DNA from: JAVMKJ01 sp031732875
GTDB lineage: Bacteria; Pseudomonadota; Gammaproteobacteria; Competibacterales; Competibacteraceae
Assembly (NCBI GenBank): GCA_031732875.1
Contig: JAVMKL010000282.1
Location: 1 to 13,570 of the forward strand
Direction of reading: 5' to 3'
Length of the DNA: 13,570 nucleotides
Positions 12,916 through 13,570 of the stretch are shown one piece after another. The notes under the pieces were generated by a model. The model worked only from the letters and a program-made list of their open reading frames with translations, searched no databases and had not been told where the DNA came from. How positions within the stretch are numbered: position 1 is the first letter of the stretch; every line of letters starts with the position of its first letter. The translations under genes and the position numbers were made by a program.

Positions 12916-13570
12916 GTGTGGTCGTTCTTACAACCCACGCCCGAGGAGCTGACCGCGCTCTGGCTGTCGCTCAAGATCGGGTTGTGGTGCACCGCGCTGA
13001 TCGCCATTCCCGGCATCGTCACCGGCTGGCTGCTGGCACGGGTTCGTTTTTCCGGCAAGGCCATCGTGGACGGGCTGGTGCATCTGCCCTTGGTCCTACC
13101 GCCGGTGGTGCCCGGTTATCTGCTGCTGCTGGTGCTGGGCCGGCAGGGACCGGTCGGCCGCTGGCTGTACGAGACCTGGGACATCGCGCTGGCGTTTACC
13201 TGGCAGGGTGCGGTCGTCGCCTCGGCGCTGATGGCGTTTCCGTTGATGGTGCGGGCGGTGCGGCTGGCGGTGACGCTGGTGGAACCCCGACTGGAGGAAG
13301 CAGCGCGCACCTTGGGCGCGGGACCGCTGCGCGTCTGGCTGACCGTGACCGTGCCGCTGTCGCTGCCCGGTATCCTGACCGGACTGGTGTTGGCCTTCGC
13401 CCGCAGTCTGGGCGAATTCGGCGCGACGGTGACCTTCGTCGGCAACGTGGCGGGAGAAACGCGCACCCTGCCGCTAGCGATTTATACCTATACCCAGATT
13501 CCCGGCGGCGATGGTCCGGCGCTGCGGCTGGTCGTCATTTCCATCCTGTTGGCGCTGGCGGCGCTATGGG
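12916..13570 (+). CDS. modB: Molybdate ABC transporter permease ModB (3' end outside window)
   Basis: The frame stays open from just after the modA stop to the window end, giving 218 residues of an integral membrane permease. Hydrophobic segments are seen at about LSLKIGLWCTALIAIPGIVTG, LPLVLPPVVPGYLLLLVLG, the region after IALAFTWQGAVVASALMAF, and GILTGLVLAFARSLGEFGATV. The EAA loop that docks the ATPase ModC is EEAARTLGAGPLRVWLTVTV-like (about 13294-13355). LVHLPLVLPPVVPGY is typical of ModB. No ATG is near the start; I chose GTG at 12916 (MWSFLQPTPEEL), nine bases after modA, while a TTG at 12910 is possible. The ribosome site is weak, so coupling to modA is likely. About the last ten residues of a typical ModB, and modC, lie beyond the window. 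Confidence 0.92.
   Translation, partial: MWSFLQPTPEELTALWLSLKIGLWCTALIAIPGIVTGWLLARVRFSGKAIVDGLVHLPLVLPPVVPGYLLLLVLGRQGPVGRWLYETWDIALAFTWQGAVVASALMAFPLMVRAVRLAVTLVEPRLEEAARTLGAGPLRVWLTVTVPLSLPGILTGLVLAFARSLGEFGATVTFVGNVAGETRTLPLAIYTYTQIPGGDGPALRLVVISILLALAALW

Noticed and set aside
1..13570. CRISPR arrays, tRNA or rRNA genes, toxin-antitoxin or phage defence genes
   Set aside because: None were seen. The repeats present are short palindromes without regular spacers, and all coding space is accounted for by nif, dra, mod and transposase genes.

Overview
The window is a molybdenum nitrogenase (nif) locus followed by the start of a molybdate regulation and uptake operon. The DNA is GC-rich, apart from an AT-rich island before nifH. 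The organism is probably a free-living diazotrophic gammaproteobacterium: the order nifHDK-T-Y-orf-(F)-E-N-X-ferredoxin resembles Azotobacter and Methylococcus-type clusters. The intergenic GTAGGG-type palindromes would fit families such as Competibacteraceae or methanotrophs. That assignment is inference and not resolved from the sequence.

Layout. Positions 1-297 are the 3' end of an IS110-family transposase cut by the window edge. Positions 408-1298 (minus strand) encode DraT, the ADP-ribosyltransferase that inactivates NifH. The divergent region to nifH holds a sigma-54 -24/-12 promoter (1372-1387), a perfect TGT-N10-ACA NifA activator site (1265-1280, inside the start of draT) and a large imperfect inverted repeat between them. 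From 1440 to 11103 every gene points right: nifH, nifD, nifK, nifT, nifY, a small conserved nif-operon ORF, flavodoxin nifF, nifE, nifN, nifX and a nif-type two-cluster ferredoxin. Several genes are translationally coupled (nifT/nifY, nifY/orf, nifE/nifN, nifN/nifX). Palindromic repeats sit at 5435-5514 (after nifK) and 7311-7406 (after nifF). They divide the run into a structural block (HDK), a T-Y-orf-F block and a cofactor-assembly block (E-N-X-fdx).

From 11204 the window changes to modE-modA-modB. A ModE-type operator abuts the first possible modE start codon. ModE senses molybdate, ModA binds it in the periplasm and ModB is the membrane channel (cut off at the window end). A palindromic repeat lies in frame inside modA, just after the signal peptide.

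Functional logic. NifH passes electrons to NifDK, using reductant from the flavodoxin and/or ferredoxin. NifEN is the scaffold on which the FeMo-cofactor precursor matures; NifX and NifY carry cofactor intermediates. DraT shuts NifH off at its conserved arginine. The mod genes supply molybdenum. All key metal-ligand residues checked in NifH, D, K, E and N are present, so this looks like an intact Mo-nitrogenase. nifB, nifA, nifUSV and draG are not in the window. I found no wholly new system; the unusual points are repeats affecting gene ends and coding sequence, and the architecture of the control region.
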